Origin: JBHHYS01 sp046757645
Lineage (GTDB): Bacteria > Acidobacteriota > Terriglobia > Acidiferrales > 2-02-FULL-67-57
Direction of reading: 5' to 3'
DNA: 47,905 nt
NCBI GenBank assembly: GCA_046757645.1
Contig: JBHHYS010000007.1
Span: 1 to 47,905, forward strand
Each line of letters starts with the position of its first letter. Within the stretch, counting starts at the first letter, position 1. Shown here in pieces: positions 1 through 8,671 of the stretch. The translations under genes were made by a program, and so were the position numbers. A model generated the notes under the pieces. It searched no databases and was not told the DNA's origin. It saw only the letters and a list, made by a program, of their open reading frames with translations.

Positions 1-2
1 TG

Positions 3-737
3 GTGACCGGGCCGACGGGCAGCGGTAAGACCAACACCCTCTACAGCTCCATCACCCGCCTGAACACCCCGGAGACAAACATCATGACCGCGGAAGACCC
101 GGTGGAGTTTCAGTTGCCGGGGATCAACCAGCTTCAGATCAAGGAACAAATCGGGCTCAACTTTGCCGCTGCGCTGCGCTCCTTCCTCCGCCAGGACCCC
201 AACATCATCCTGGTCGGCGAAATTCGCGATTTTGAGACGGCGGAGATTTCGGTCAAGGCGGCACTCACCGGCCACCTGGTGCTTTCCACCTTGCACACGA
301 ATGATGCTCCCAGTACCATCAGCCGCTTGATGAATATGGGGATTGAGCCCTTCCTGGTGGCCACTTCGGTCCACTTGATTTGCGCGCAGCGCTTGGTGCG
401 GCGGATTTGTTCCGATTGCAAGGAGGAGCAGAATCTGCCCCCGCAAGCGCTGGTGGATATCGGCTTCACTCCCCAGGACGCCAAGAAGGTGAAGATTTAC
501 AAGGGCAGGGGGTGCGGGCGGTGCAATGACACCGGCTACAAGGGCCGCACGGGGCTCTACGAGGTGATGGAGGTGAGCGACGAGATCCGGGAGCTGATTC
601 TGGTGGGTGCCTCTGCTTTGGAGTTAAAAAAGAAGGCAATCGAATTGGGGATGGTCACCCTGCGTTACAGCGGCCTGACCAAGATCGCCCAGGGCGCCAC
701 CACGATCGAGGAAGTGATTCGGGAGACGGTGGGGTAG
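3..737 (+). CDS. pilB: PilB-type pilus assembly ATPase, C-terminal part (5' end outside window)
   Basis: Secretion ATPase of the GspE/PulE/PilB family, which powers pilus extension from the cytoplasmic face of the inner membrane. The visible 244 residues begin exactly at the Walker A motif (GPTGSGKT). They continue through the EDPVE and GEIRD motifs and the HTND histidine box. A four-cysteine zinc motif (CSDC, then CGRC) follows at about residues 135-175, as usual in PilB and GspE. The reading frame is open to the window edge, so the N-terminal half lies upstream and the GTG at 3 is not a real start. The gene is followed after 13 bases by pilT, with pilC next, and this order favours PilB over GspE. 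A second, complete member of the family lies at 12311-13942. Confidence 0.88.
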   Translation: MTGPTGSGKTNTLYSSITRLNTPETNIMTAEDPVEFQLPGINQLQIKEQIGLNFAAALRSFLRQDPNIILVGEIRDFETAEISVKAALTGHLVLSTLHTNDAPSTISRLMNMGIEPFLVATSVHLICAQRLVRRICSDCKEEQNLPPQALVDIGFTPQDAKKVKIYKGRGCGRCNDTGYKGRTGLYEVMEVSDEIRELILVGASALELKKKAIELGMVTLRYSGLTKIAQGATTIEEVIRETVG

Positions 738-750
738 TGAGGAGGAGAAG

Positions 751-1869
751 GTGGCCAATCTGAGTTTGGCAGACATGCTGAGAAAGATGATCGAGATGGG
801 CGGGTCGGACCTGCACCTGACCACCAACAGCCCGCCCCGCATCCGTGTGGACGGCAAATTGCGTCCCCTGGAACTCCCCACCCTGACGGCATCCGAGACC
901 AAGCAGTTGGCCTATTCGGTTTTGACCGATGCCCAGAAACACCGGTTCGAGGAGAACTGGGAGCTCGACTTCAGCTTCGGGATGAAGGGGCTGGCGCGCT
1001 TTCGCGCCAACGTCTACATGCAGCGCGGTGCGGTGGGCGCAGTGTTTCGCACCATTCCCTGGCAGATCAAGGGCTTCGAAGAGCTGGGTCTGCCTGTGGT
1101 GGTGAAGAGTCTGTGCGGGAAGCCGAGGGGATTGGTCCTGGTGACCGGGCCGACGGGCAGCGGCAAATCCACCACGCTGGCGGCGATGTTGGATAAGATC
1201 AATTCCGAACGCGCCGAGCACATGATCACCATCGAAGACCCCATCGAGTTCATTCACCAGCACAAGCAGTGTTTGGTCAATCAGCGCGAGGTGCACAGCG
1301 ACACCAAGTCGTTCGCCAGCGCTTTGCGCACCGCACTCCGGCAGGACCCCGACGTGGTGTTGATTGGCGAGATGCGGGACCTGGAAACGATCGAATCCGC
1401 CTTGCGCATCGCGGAGACCGGGCACCTCACTTTTGCCACTCTGCACACCAATTCGGCGGTTTCGACCATCAACCGAATCGTGGACGTCTTTCCAGCCCAC
1501 CAGCAGGCGCAAGTCCGGGCTCAACTGTCGCTGGTGCTGGAGGGAATTATGTGCCAGGCGCTGTTGCCGCATAGCAGCGGGCGGGGCCGGGTGTTGTGCA
1601 TGGAAATTCTGTTGCCGAACGCGGCCGTGCGGAACCTGATCCGGGAAGACAAGATCCACCAAATTTACTCGGCCATGCAGACCGGCCAGGAGAAGTTCGG
1701 GATGCAGACGTTCAACCAGTCACTGGCCACCCTGTATTTTCAGAAGAAAATTGCGCTGGAAACAGCGGCTTCCAGGTCATCGAGTCCCGAGGAGTTGCAG
1801 GATATGATCAGCCGGGGTGTCGGCGTGGTCGGCCAGGCCCGGCCGGTGGCCCGGCGATCAGCAGTCTAA
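751..1869 (+). CDS. pilT: PilT twitching-motility ATPase
   Basis: Hexameric ATPase that drives retraction of type IV pili. The 372-residue length is normal for the family. Walker A (GPTGSGKS) is at residues 133-140, followed by the EDPIE, GEMRD and HTNSAVST motifs. The PilT-specific C-terminal signature AVRNLIRE begins at residue 292 and separates it from PilB and GspE. The GTG start is chosen because GGAGGAG stands 4-10 bases upstream. It is packed between pilB and pilC and is probably cotranscribed with both. Confidence 0.95.
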   Translation: MANLSLADMLRKMIEMGGSDLHLTTNSPPRIRVDGKLRPLELPTLTASETKQLAYSVLTDAQKHRFEENWELDFSFGMKGLARFRANVYMQRGAVGAVFRTIPWQIKGFEELGLPVVVKSLCGKPRGLVLVTGPTGSGKSTTLAAMLDKINSERAEHMITIEDPIEFIHQHKQCLVNQREVHSDTKSFASALRTALRQDPDVVLIGEMRDLETIESALRIAETGHLTFATLHTNSAVSTINRIVDVFPAHQQAQVRAQLSLVLEGIMCQALLPHSSGRGRVLCMEILLPNAAVRNLIREDKIHQIYSAMQTGQEKFGMQTFNQSLATLYFQKKIALETAASRSSSPEELQDMISRGVGVVGQARPVARRSAV

Positions 1870-1887
1870 GGAAACAAGGGAGACACC

Positions 1888-3092
1888 ATGCCAGTCTATT
1901 CCTTTCGAGGCACCACAGCCGCGGGCGCGGTCGTCACGGGCGAGCGTGCCGCCGAGAGCAAGCAGGCTCTGCAGGCGATGTTGCGTCGGGAACGCATCAT
2001 CCCGGTCACCATCAAGGAAAAAGGCAAAGAGTTTGCACTGCCCACCTTTGGGGGCGGGGTGAGCGCCAAGGAGCTGGCGGTGTTCACCCGGCAGTTCTCG
2101 GTGATGATTGACGCCGGGTTGCCTCTGGTGCAGTCGCTGGAAATCCTCGCCAGCCAGCAGGAGAACCGGGCCTTCCAGAAAACCTTGACCGGGGTGCGCA
2201 GCCAGGTGGAATCCGGCTCCACGCTGGCCAATGCCCTGCGGCAGCACCCCAAGGTGTTCGACGACCTCTACACGAACATGGTGGAAGCCGGGGAGACCGG
2301 GGGGATTCTGGACAATATCTTGCAGCGGCTGTCCACCTACATCGAGAAGAACGTAAAGCTGAAGTCAGCGGTGAAGTCCGCCATGATCTACCCGGCGTCG
2401 GTGTTGATCATTATGACCCTGGTGATCGTCGGCCTGCTGTGGAAGGTAGTGCCGGTGTTCACGCAGTTGTTCATCGGGCTGGGGGCTGAGCTGCCCCTGC
2501 CCACCAAGATCGTGATCGGACTGAGCGATTTAGTTCGGAACTGGATTCTCATCCTCTTCATCGTCTCTGTGGCGGTGGTGGTTGCGGTGCGCTTCTACTA
2601 CCAAACCCCCAAAGGCCGCTATGTGATGGATGCCATGCTGCTACGAATCCCTTTGGTGGGGATTCTATTGCGCAAGATCTCGGTGGCCCGCTTCACTCGG
2701 ACCTTGGGCACACTGATCAGCAGCGGGGTGCCTATTCTGGACGGGCTCAGCATCACGGCGCGCACCTCGGGCAACGCCGTGATTGAGCAGGCGTTGCTCC
2801 GGGTGCGCAAGGCGGTGGAAGAAGGGCGCACCATCGCCGAGCCGCTCAAGGCCACCGATGTATTCCCGGTGATGGTGGCACAGATGATCGGCGTGGGCGA
2901 ACAAACCGGAGCCCTGGATGCGATGCTGGCCAAGATCAGCGATTTCTACGAAGAGGAGGTGGATACGGCGACCAAAAACCTGCTGACGGCATTGGAGCCC
3001 ATCATGCTCCTCATCTTGGGCGTGTGGTGGGGGGCATCGTGATTTCTATGTACCTGCCGCTGTTTTCGCTGATTGCCAAGCTGTCCGGCTAG
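1888..3092 (+). CDS. pilC: PilC inner-membrane platform protein, interrupted by a one-base frameshift near its 3' end
   Basis: Polytopic inner-membrane protein of the GspF/PilC family that couples the PilB and PilT motors to pilin assembly. Two GspF repeats are visible, each with the usual pattern of a soluble helical part followed by membrane segments (near residues 165-190, 215-240 and at the C terminus). The frame beginning MPVYSFRG stops at 3042 after GVWWGAS. The expected family ending (GIVISMYLPLFSLIAKL) is present in another frame and ends at the TAG at 3090-3092. One extra G in the G/T-rich stretch at 3021-3035 would join the two frames. The cause is a sequencing error or a recent mutation. 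The lost segment is the last transmembrane helix, so a real frameshift should impair pilus biogenesis. Confidence 0.88.
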
Positions 3093-3128
3093 ACGCGGCG
3101 CTCACGCCCGCTTCCCCGGGGTTCACCC

Positions 3129-4742
3129 ATGGGTCGCGCTCGCCAACTTCGCGACTGGCTCTCCTGGCTGGTCAAAGTTCGCTTCCTGATCATCACCTTT
3201 CTTCTCGGGATCGAGTTGGTGATCCGCCAGTTGGCGCCCACCACCGTCCCCATCAAGTATTTCTTCTCGCTGGTTCTGCTCTGGTACACGCTGGGGGTCT
3301 TCTACGCTATTTTGCAGAGGCTGGAGCTGGACCCCCAGCTGCAGGCCTATGTGCAGCTTACCGTGGACTTGGTGATGGTCACGGGCATTGTGTATGTCAC
3401 CGGGTCGCTGGATAGTTACTTCGTGCTGCTTTACCCGCTGGTGATCATCGTGGCCAGCATCCTGTTGTCGCGGGTGGGTGCGTTTCTCATCGGGGCCCTC
3501 AGTTTCCTTTTTTTTGCGGCGATTGTGGATGCGGCCTACGCGTTGAAACTAATCCCCACGCTCTATCCGCGGAGCATGGGGGTGTGGCCGGTGCAAGTTC
3601 ATTTGATGATTAACCTCTTTGCCTTCCTGGCCGCCTGGTACCTCTCCAGCCATCTCGCCGAGAGCCTGCGGAAGACGGGGGTGGCCCTGGAAGACAAGGC
3701 GGGGGAATTGCAAGACTTGCAGGCCTTCAACGAAAACATCATCGAGTCGATGCGCGGCGGTCTCTTGACCACCGACCTGCAGGGTCGCGTCTTGCTCCTC
3801 AATCCCGCCGGCGAGGAGATCCTGCGGGTGAAGCTGGCTCAGGTGCGGGGTGCCACGCTGGGGCGCCTCTTCCCCGACCTGGAAGCGGTTGCCCCCGAGG
3901 GAGGCGAAGGATCGGATCTGGCCCGACACGAGGTGCGGGTGCGCACGGCTGGCGGGAAGGAAAAGATTCTGGGCGTGAGCCGGTCGCTGCTGCATACGCG
4001 GGAGGGAAGCCGGGGCGGCTATGTGTACAGCTTCCAGGATCTATCCGAACTCAAGCGCCTGGAAGCGGAAGTGGCGCAAAAGAAGCGCATGGCAGCCCTG
4101 GGGCGCATGGCGGCCGCGATTGCCCATGAGATCCGGAATCCCCTGGGGGCGATCGCCGGCTCGGTGCGGCAACTGGCTCGCTATGCGGAGACCGGGGAGG
4201 ACGAGCGGAAGCTGGTGGATATCGTCAACCGGGAGTCGGAGCGGTTGAACCGTGTGGTCAACGAGATTTTGGGCTATAGCCGAGAGAAAGTCCCCCGCCG
4301 GAAGCAGGCCAATCTGGTTCGGTTGCTGGAGGAAACTCTGCTGCTACTGGAGCGACACCCGCAATTCAGTGCGACCATCGGGGTGGAGAAACAGTTTCCG
4401 CCCCATGGAGTGCAGGCCGTCGTGGATGCGGAACAGATGAAGCAGGTGTTCTGGAACCTTTGCGACAATGCCTTGCGGGCCATGCCTCGGGGCGGAACGC
4501 TGCGGCTGGGCATCGAGGAAGGCGATGGGGTGGTGCGCATCCGGGTGGCGGATACCGGCGTGGGGTTGAGTCCCGAGCAGTGCGAAAAGATTTTTGAGCC
4601 CTTCGAGAGCTCATTTGTCGGCGGTACCGGGTTGGGTCTGGCGATTGTTGACCAAATCGTGCGCGGCCACGGGGGGCGGGTGTGGGCCCGTCGGGCGGAG
4701 CCGGGGGGCTCGGAATTCACCGTCGAGCTACCCCGCCGCTAG
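3129..4742 (+). CDS. pilS: PilS-type membrane sensor histidine kinase
   Basis: Sensor kinase of 537 residues. About six hydrophobic segments fill residues 15-185, as in PilS, and a PAS-like domain follows at about 205-305. The HisKA domain has its phospho-acceptor in IAHEIRNP (His333), and the HATPase domain carries an N-box (NLCDNALRA), DTGVGLS and GGTGLGLAI. It lies between pilC and a PilR-type regulator and is therefore most likely PilS, which senses pilin level in the membrane in better-studied species. The ATG at 3129 has only a weak ribosome binding site. The identity as a kinase is certain, while the pilus role is inferred from position. Confidence 0.88.
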   Translation: MGRARQLRDWLSWLVKVRFLIITFLLGIELVIRQLAPTTVPIKYFFSLVLLWYTLGVFYAILQRLELDPQLQAYVQLTVDLVMVTGIVYVTGSLDSYFVLLYPLVIIVASILLSRVGAFLIGALSFLFFAAIVDAAYALKLIPTLYPRSMGVWPVQVHLMINLFAFLAAWYLSSHLAESLRKTGVALEDKAGELQDLQAFNENIIESMRGGLLTTDLQGRVLLLNPAGEEILRVKLAQVRGATLGRLFPDLEAVAPEGGEGSDLARHEVRVRTAGGKEKILGVSRSLLHTREGSRGGYVYSFQDLSELKRLEAEVAQKKRMAALGRMAAAIAHEIRNPLGAIAGSVRQLARYAETGEDERKLVDIVNRESERLNRVVNEILGYSREKVPRRKQANLVRLLEETLLLLERHPQFSATIGVEKQFPPHGVQAVVDAEQMKQVFWNLCDNALRAMPRGGTLRLGIEEGDGVVRIRVADTGVGLSPEQCEKIFEPFESSFVGGTGLGLAIVDQIVRGHGGRVWARRAEPGGSEFTVELPRR

Positions 4743-4766
4743 GGGGTTGGCCGGGAGGGGCGTCGA

Positions 4767-6164
4767 GTGGCGAATGTTGCCGCAAAGCAGGGAACCGCGC
4801 AGATGGCAAGCTTGCTCATCATTGATGACGAACCGATCGGCGAAAGCTTAGCGCTGGCTTTTCGTCGCCGGGATTACGGGGTGACGTTGGCCCGGACGGG
4901 GAGCGAGGCGCACGCGCGGTTGGAGCAACAGCTCTTCGATATCATCGTTTGTGACATCACTCTGCCCGACGCCAATGGGGTCGAGCTGCTGGAGTTTACT
5001 CGGCAGGTGAGCCCCGATTCGGTCTTTCTCCTCATGACGGGCAAGGAGCACCCCCAGGAGCTCATCATCCAGGCGCTCAACCTGGGCGCCGACCGCTACA
5101 TCATCAAGTCCGACCGGACCATCGAGGAAGTGCAATCGGTGGTGCAGCGGGCTGAGGAATACCTGCGCACGCGGCGGGAACGCGACCTTTACCAGCGGGC
5201 GGCGCGCGAACTAGCCCGCGATGATATTATCGGCCAGAGCCGCTCGTTGCATGCGGTGCTGGAGACCGCCCGCGCGGTGGCGGCCACCAACAGCACTGTG
5301 CTCATCACCGGGGAGAGCGGCACGGGCAAGGAGCTGGTGGCGCGGCGGATTCACGAGTTGAGTCCGCGCCACGACCATCCCTTCGTCTCCCTGAATTGCG
5401 GCGCCTTTCCCGAGACGCTGCTGGAAAGCGAGCTGTTCGGCTACGTCAAGGGGGCGTTCACCGGGGCGACGCAGAGCAAGCAGGGATTGTTCCAGGCAGC
5501 GGCGGGCGGCACGCTGTTTCTGGACGAAATCGGGGAGATGAGCCTGCCCATGCAGGTGAAGCTGCTGCGGGTGCTGCAGGATCGACAAGTGCGTCCGCTG
5601 GGGAGCACGGAGGAGCGGCGGGTGGATGTGCGGGTGATCGCGGCCACCAACCAGGACTTGCGGCGGATGGTGGCGGATAAGAGTTTTCGCGAAGACCTCT
5701 TCTATCGCATCAGCGTCATTCCCCTGCACGTGCCCCCGCTGCGGGAACGGGCGGACGATGTTCCCGTGTTAGCGCTGCACTTTCTGCAACGCTACCGGGA
5801 GCAGATGGGAAAGCCGATTCGGGGAATTGCCCCCGAGGGGCTGGAGGTGCTCCGGCGGTATGCTTGGCCGGGAAACGTGCGCGAACTGGAAAATGCCATT
5901 GAGCGTGCGGTGGCGCTGGAGCCCGGCGAAGAAATCACCCTCCGCAGCCTGCCTGAACAAATCAGTCGGGTGGCGGCCCCTGCCCCCGGTGCCCAGCTGC
6001 TGCCAGAGGAGGGAATCGAGCTCGAGAATCACATTCAGGAGCAGGAGCGCGCCTTTCTGCTGGCCGCCCTTGAGCGCTCCCAGGGCGTGCGAACCAAGGC
6101 CGCTGAACTGCTCGGGATGAGCTACCGGTCGTTCCGCCACTATGCCAAGAAGTACCGGATTTGA
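4767..6164 (+). CDS. pilR: PilR-type sigma-54-dependent response regulator
   Basis: NtrC-family activator of 465 residues. An N-terminal receiver domain has phospho-acceptor Asp63 (VCDITLPD). The AAA+ domain carries Walker A GESGTGK (182-188) and the sigma-54 contact loop GAFTGA (229-234). A Fis-type helix-turn-helix ends the protein (residues about 440-465). The GTG at 4767 is preceded by GGGAGGGG at good spacing, while an ATG at 4803 (MASLLIIDDE) is an alternative. It directly follows pilS. A sigma-54-type promoter and two pilin genes come next, so pilin transcription is its probable target. Confidence 0.92.
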   Translation: MANVAAKQGTAQMASLLIIDDEPIGESLALAFRRRDYGVTLARTGSEAHARLEQQLFDIIVCDITLPDANGVELLEFTRQVSPDSVFLLMTGKEHPQELIIQALNLGADRYIIKSDRTIEEVQSVVQRAEEYLRTRRERDLYQRAARELARDDIIGQSRSLHAVLETARAVAATNSTVLITGESGTGKELVARRIHELSPRHDHPFVSLNCGAFPETLLESELFGYVKGAFTGATQSKQGLFQAAAGGTLFLDEIGEMSLPMQVKLLRVLQDRQVRPLGSTEERRVDVRVIAATNQDLRRMVADKSFREDLFYRISVIPLHVPPLRERADDVPVLALHFLQRYREQMGKPIRGIAPEGLEVLRRYAWPGNVRELENAIERAVALEPGEEITLRSLPEQISRVAAPAPGAQLLPEEGIELENHIQEQERAFLLAALERSQGVRTKAAELLGMSYRSFRHYAKKYRI

Positions 6165-6284
6165 GCGCCGCCGGACATTTTATGTCATCCGATAAGTGCC
6201 GCTTTTTGTCAAACAGGGGCATGTGTCACTGCGGGAATGATGTTTATCTTCTTTAGACACATACGCTTACACCAATAATTGAAT

Positions 6285-6301
6285 TTGGAATAAAAAATGC
6301 A
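6285..6301 (+). promoter_or_regulatory. Probable sigma-54 (-24/-12) promoter of pilA
   Basis: TTGG at 6285-6288 and TGCA at 6298-6301 place GG and GC exactly 10 bases apart, the invariant spacing of sigma-54 promoters. The stretch between is A-rich, so the rest of the consensus (CAC) is not met. Transcription would begin near 6312, about 48 bases before the pilin start codon. A PilR-type activator gene ends 120 bases upstream. Confidence 0.6.
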
Positions 6302-6359
6302 ATGATAGATAGTCAGGAAGCGGGGGCATTTGCCAAAGGGAAAGGAGAAAGAGAAACAA

Positions 6360-6863
6360 ATGAGGAATCGTCAGAAAGGCTTTTCGTTGATTGAGTTGCT
6401 GATCGTGGTGGCGATCATCCTGATCATCGCCGCGATCGCCATTCCGAACCTGCTGAGGTCGCGGATGGCGGCGAACGAGTCCTCGGCGGTGGGCTCGCTG
6501 CGGACCATCGTCACGGCTAATGTTACCTACCAGTCCACGTACGGCAACGGCTTCGCGCCCACCCTGCTCGCGCTGGGTCCTGCGGCCGGTGCTGGTGCTG
6601 CCACCTGTGACACTTCGGATCTGCTCGATGCGGTGTTGTCCGCAGGCCAGAAGAGCGGGTACAACTTCACCTACGCGGGCGCGAACCCCGTCCCCGCCGC
6701 GGCTGCTGGTTGTGCCGCCGCTGGCTTCAACACCTTCACGGTCAACGCCAACCCGATACAGGCCGGAACGACCGGACAGCGGTTTTTCTTTGTCGACCAG
6801 TCCGGTGTAATCCGCTTCAATGCCACCCAGCAGGCGGCCGCAGCCGACGCGCCGATCAGCTAA
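6360..6863 (+). CDS. pilA: Type IV major pilin (copy 1)
   Basis: Type IVa pilin precursor of 167 residues. A six-residue basic leader (MRNRQK) precedes the peptidase site G/FSLIE, with Glu at +5 of the mature protein. The hydrophobic polymerisation helix ends near residue 35. The C-terminal domain is rich in Gly and Ala and has two cysteines (CDTSDLLDA and GCAAAGF) that could form the D-loop disulfide. The ATG at 6360 follows a purine-rich AAAGGAGAAAG. A longer frame back to 6330 is unlikely. It lies directly downstream of pilR and the sigma-54-type promoter. A close paralogue follows at 6938. Confidence 0.93.
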   Translation: MRNRQKGFSLIELLIVVAIILIIAAIAIPNLLRSRMAANESSAVGSLRTIVTANVTYQSTYGNGFAPTLLALGPAAGAGAATCDTSDLLDAVLSAGQKSGYNFTYAGANPVPAAAAGCAAAGFNTFTVNANPIQAGTTGQRFFFVDQSGVIRFNATQQAAAADAPIS

Positions 6864-6880
6864 TCGGTGCGATGCTCTCG

Positions 6881-6913
6881 GGGGGAAGTGCCATACTTCC
6901 CCCTTATTTTTTT
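6881..6913 (+). terminator. Intrinsic terminator between the two pilin genes
   Basis: A perfect 9-bp stem (GGGGGAAGT with ACTTCCCCC, 5-base loop) is followed by TTA and a run of seven T. It should stop most transcripts from the pilA promoter, giving more of the first pilin than of the second. Confidence 0.85.
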
Positions 6914-6937
6914 GCCGCTCCAAAAGGGGAGACGACG

Positions 6938-7465
6938 GTGAGGACAACAGCCGCGGGAGAGAGACGGAGTCCGCGGGGGTTCTCACTGATTGAGCTGCTG
7001 ATCGTGGTGGCGATCATCCTGATCATCGCCGCCATTGCCGTTCCCAATTTCATGAGGTCGCGGATGGCGGCCAACGAGTCGGCGGCGGTGACTTATCTGC
7101 GCGCGATCAACACTGCCTCGGTCGCCTATTCGTCCACCTACGGCAATGGCTACCCGCCCGACCTGGCGACGCTGGGACCGCCGCCTGGGGGTGGTGGCGG
7201 ACCTACCTGTGACAGCGCGGATCTGATCGATGCCCTGCTGGCCGCGGGCCAGAAGAGCGGATACATCTTTACCTATACGGCGGGGGCGGCGATCGGCGGG
7301 GCGGCGGCGGGCTGTACAAATCCCGGGCTGATCGCTTACTCGGTGAACGCCAACCCGCTCACGCCCGGGGCTACCGGACAGCGGTACTTCTTCAGCGATG
7401 AATCGAACGTGATCCGATTCAACGTCCAGCAGCAAGCGGGCGTGGCCGACCAACCAATTGACTAG
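6938..7465 (+). CDS. Type IV pilin (copy 2)
   Basis: Second type IV pilin precursor, 175 residues. The leader is 14 residues (VRTTAAGERRSPRG), then FSLIE with Glu+5, then a hydrophobic helix almost identical to that of the first pilin. The rest is clearly homologous (both have CD(T/S)(S/A)DLID/LLDA and GQKSGY), but the variable loop is different and richer in proline and glycine. The GTG start has AGGGGAG six bases upstream. The frame is open further upstream to 6710, but that part is antisense-like readthrough of copy 1. It is separated from copy 1 by a terminator, so it is either expressed by readthrough or has its own promoter. It could be a minor pilin or an alternative major subunit. Confidence 0.9.
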   Translation: MRTTAAGERRSPRGFSLIELLIVVAIILIIAAIAVPNFMRSRMAANESAAVTYLRAINTASVAYSSTYGNGYPPDLATLGPPPGGGGGPTCDSADLIDALLAAGQKSGYIFTYTAGAAIGGAAAGCTNPGLIAYSVNANPLTPGATGQRYFFSDESNVIRFNVQQQAGVADQPID

Positions 7466-7485
7466 TGGGGGCATATATTCTCGGG

Positions 7486-7506
7486 AGCAGGGAGCTGCTT
7501 TTCTGC
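7486..7506 (+). terminator. Weak hairpin after the second pilin
   Basis: AGCAG, loop GGAG, CTGCT, followed by TTTTCTGCTT. The stem is only 5 bp, so terminator function is uncertain. Confidence 0.35.
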
Positions 7507-7716
7507 TTAGAATCGTTTTCCGGCAGACGATGCCCGGCCGCGGTTGTGACGGCTGATCCTCCCGGCCGCGCTAATACAAGGGCAGGAATCCAATCGCCTC
7601 AGTCCGATATTAGGTAGAATCAAAGGCCGGCGAACGTGGAGCCGCTGAGAGCGACATAGGCATTGGGTCCGCGACGCCGCACCGGGCAGGCGGAGCAACT
7701 TTGACCACGACTCCCA

Positions 7717-8667
7717 ATGAGCGGGATTGAGATCGTCAATCTCACCAAGGACTACCCGATTGGCTTTTGGCGCCAACGGTCGCAGCGCGCCCTCGACCAC
7801 CTGACCCTGACCATTGAAGCGGGGGAGATTTTCGGCCTGCTGGGGCCGAACGGGGCCGGGAAGACCACCACCTTGAAGCTCCTGATGCGTTTGATTTACC
7901 CCACCGGGGGCAGCGCCCGCCTCCTGGGGCGTCCCCTGGAAGACGTCGAGGTGCACCGGCGGGTGGGCTACCTCCCCGAGGCCCCCTACTTCTATGACTA
8001 CCTCACGGGGCGGGAGTTCCTCGACTACTGCGGTCAGCTCTTTGGCTATGACAAGCAGGAACGCCGTCGACGGGTTGACACGCTGCTGGCGCGGGTGGGG
8101 CTGGGCGACGCCGCCGACATCGGCTTGCGGCGCTTTTCCCGGGGGATGTTACAGCGCGTGGGCATCGCCCAGGCTTTGATCAATGACCCCGACTTGGTGT
8201 TTCTGGACGAACCCATGCTGGGACTGGACCCCGTCGGCCGCCGGGAGGTCCGGGATCTCATCCTGGAGCTGCGGGCGCGGGGCAAGACGGTCTGCTTTTC
8301 GACCCACATCCTGTCCGATGCGGAGGCGCTGTGTGATCGGGTCGCCATCCTCAACAAGGGCCGCCTGCACGGTTTGGGGGCGCTGGACGAGATTCTCAAA
8401 CTCGAAGTGAAATTCAGTGAGGTGTTGGTGGGGCAGCCCTCGCCCGCCTTGGTGGAGGCCCTACGGCCGATGACGGATGGGATGCGGCGCGCCGGCGACA
8501 AGCTCAACCTGAGGGTCCCCGAGGAAAGGCTCTACGCGGTGATCGACTGCGTCCGGCAGCACCGGGGCCGGCTGCTGGGGGTGAACCCGGTGCGCGCCTC
8601 CCTGGAAGACTACTTTTTCGAAGAGTTCGGAACCGAGAAGGTTCCGGAAGCCACCGACAGGATTTAG
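7717..8667 (+). CDS. ABC-2 type transporter, ATP-binding subunit
   Basis: ATPase of 316 residues of the exporter class. Walker A is GPNGAGKT (about residues 43-50), the signature is the degenerate FSRGMLQR, Walker B is LVFLDEP, and a switch histidine stands in STHIL. A C-terminal extension of about 90 residues follows, as is common in ABC-2 exporters. The start MSGIEIVNLTKDYP fits the family. The gene is followed after four bases by its probable permease. The substrate cannot be told from sequence. Downstream genes (TPR-like protein, LolA) suggest an envelope role. Confidence 0.9.
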   Translation: MSGIEIVNLTKDYPIGFWRQRSQRALDHLTLTIEAGEIFGLLGPNGAGKTTTLKLLMRLIYPTGGSARLLGRPLEDVEVHRRVGYLPEAPYFYDYLTGREFLDYCGQLFGYDKQERRRRVDTLLARVGLGDAADIGLRRFSRGMLQRVGIAQALINDPDLVFLDEPMLGLDPVGRREVRDLILELRARGKTVCFSTHILSDAEALCDRVAILNKGRLHGLGALDEILKLEVKFSEVLVGQPSPALVEALRPMTDGMRRAGDKLNLRVPEERLYAVIDCVRQHRGRLLGVNPVRASLEDYFFEEFGTEKVPEATDRI

Positions 8668-8671
8668 GCCC

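Noticed and set aside
6181..6240. A second sigma-54-like site (GGGGCATGTGTCACTGCGGG region)
   Set aside because: The distance between GG and GC is 11 instead of 10 bases, and it is further from the pilin gene than the site at 6285.
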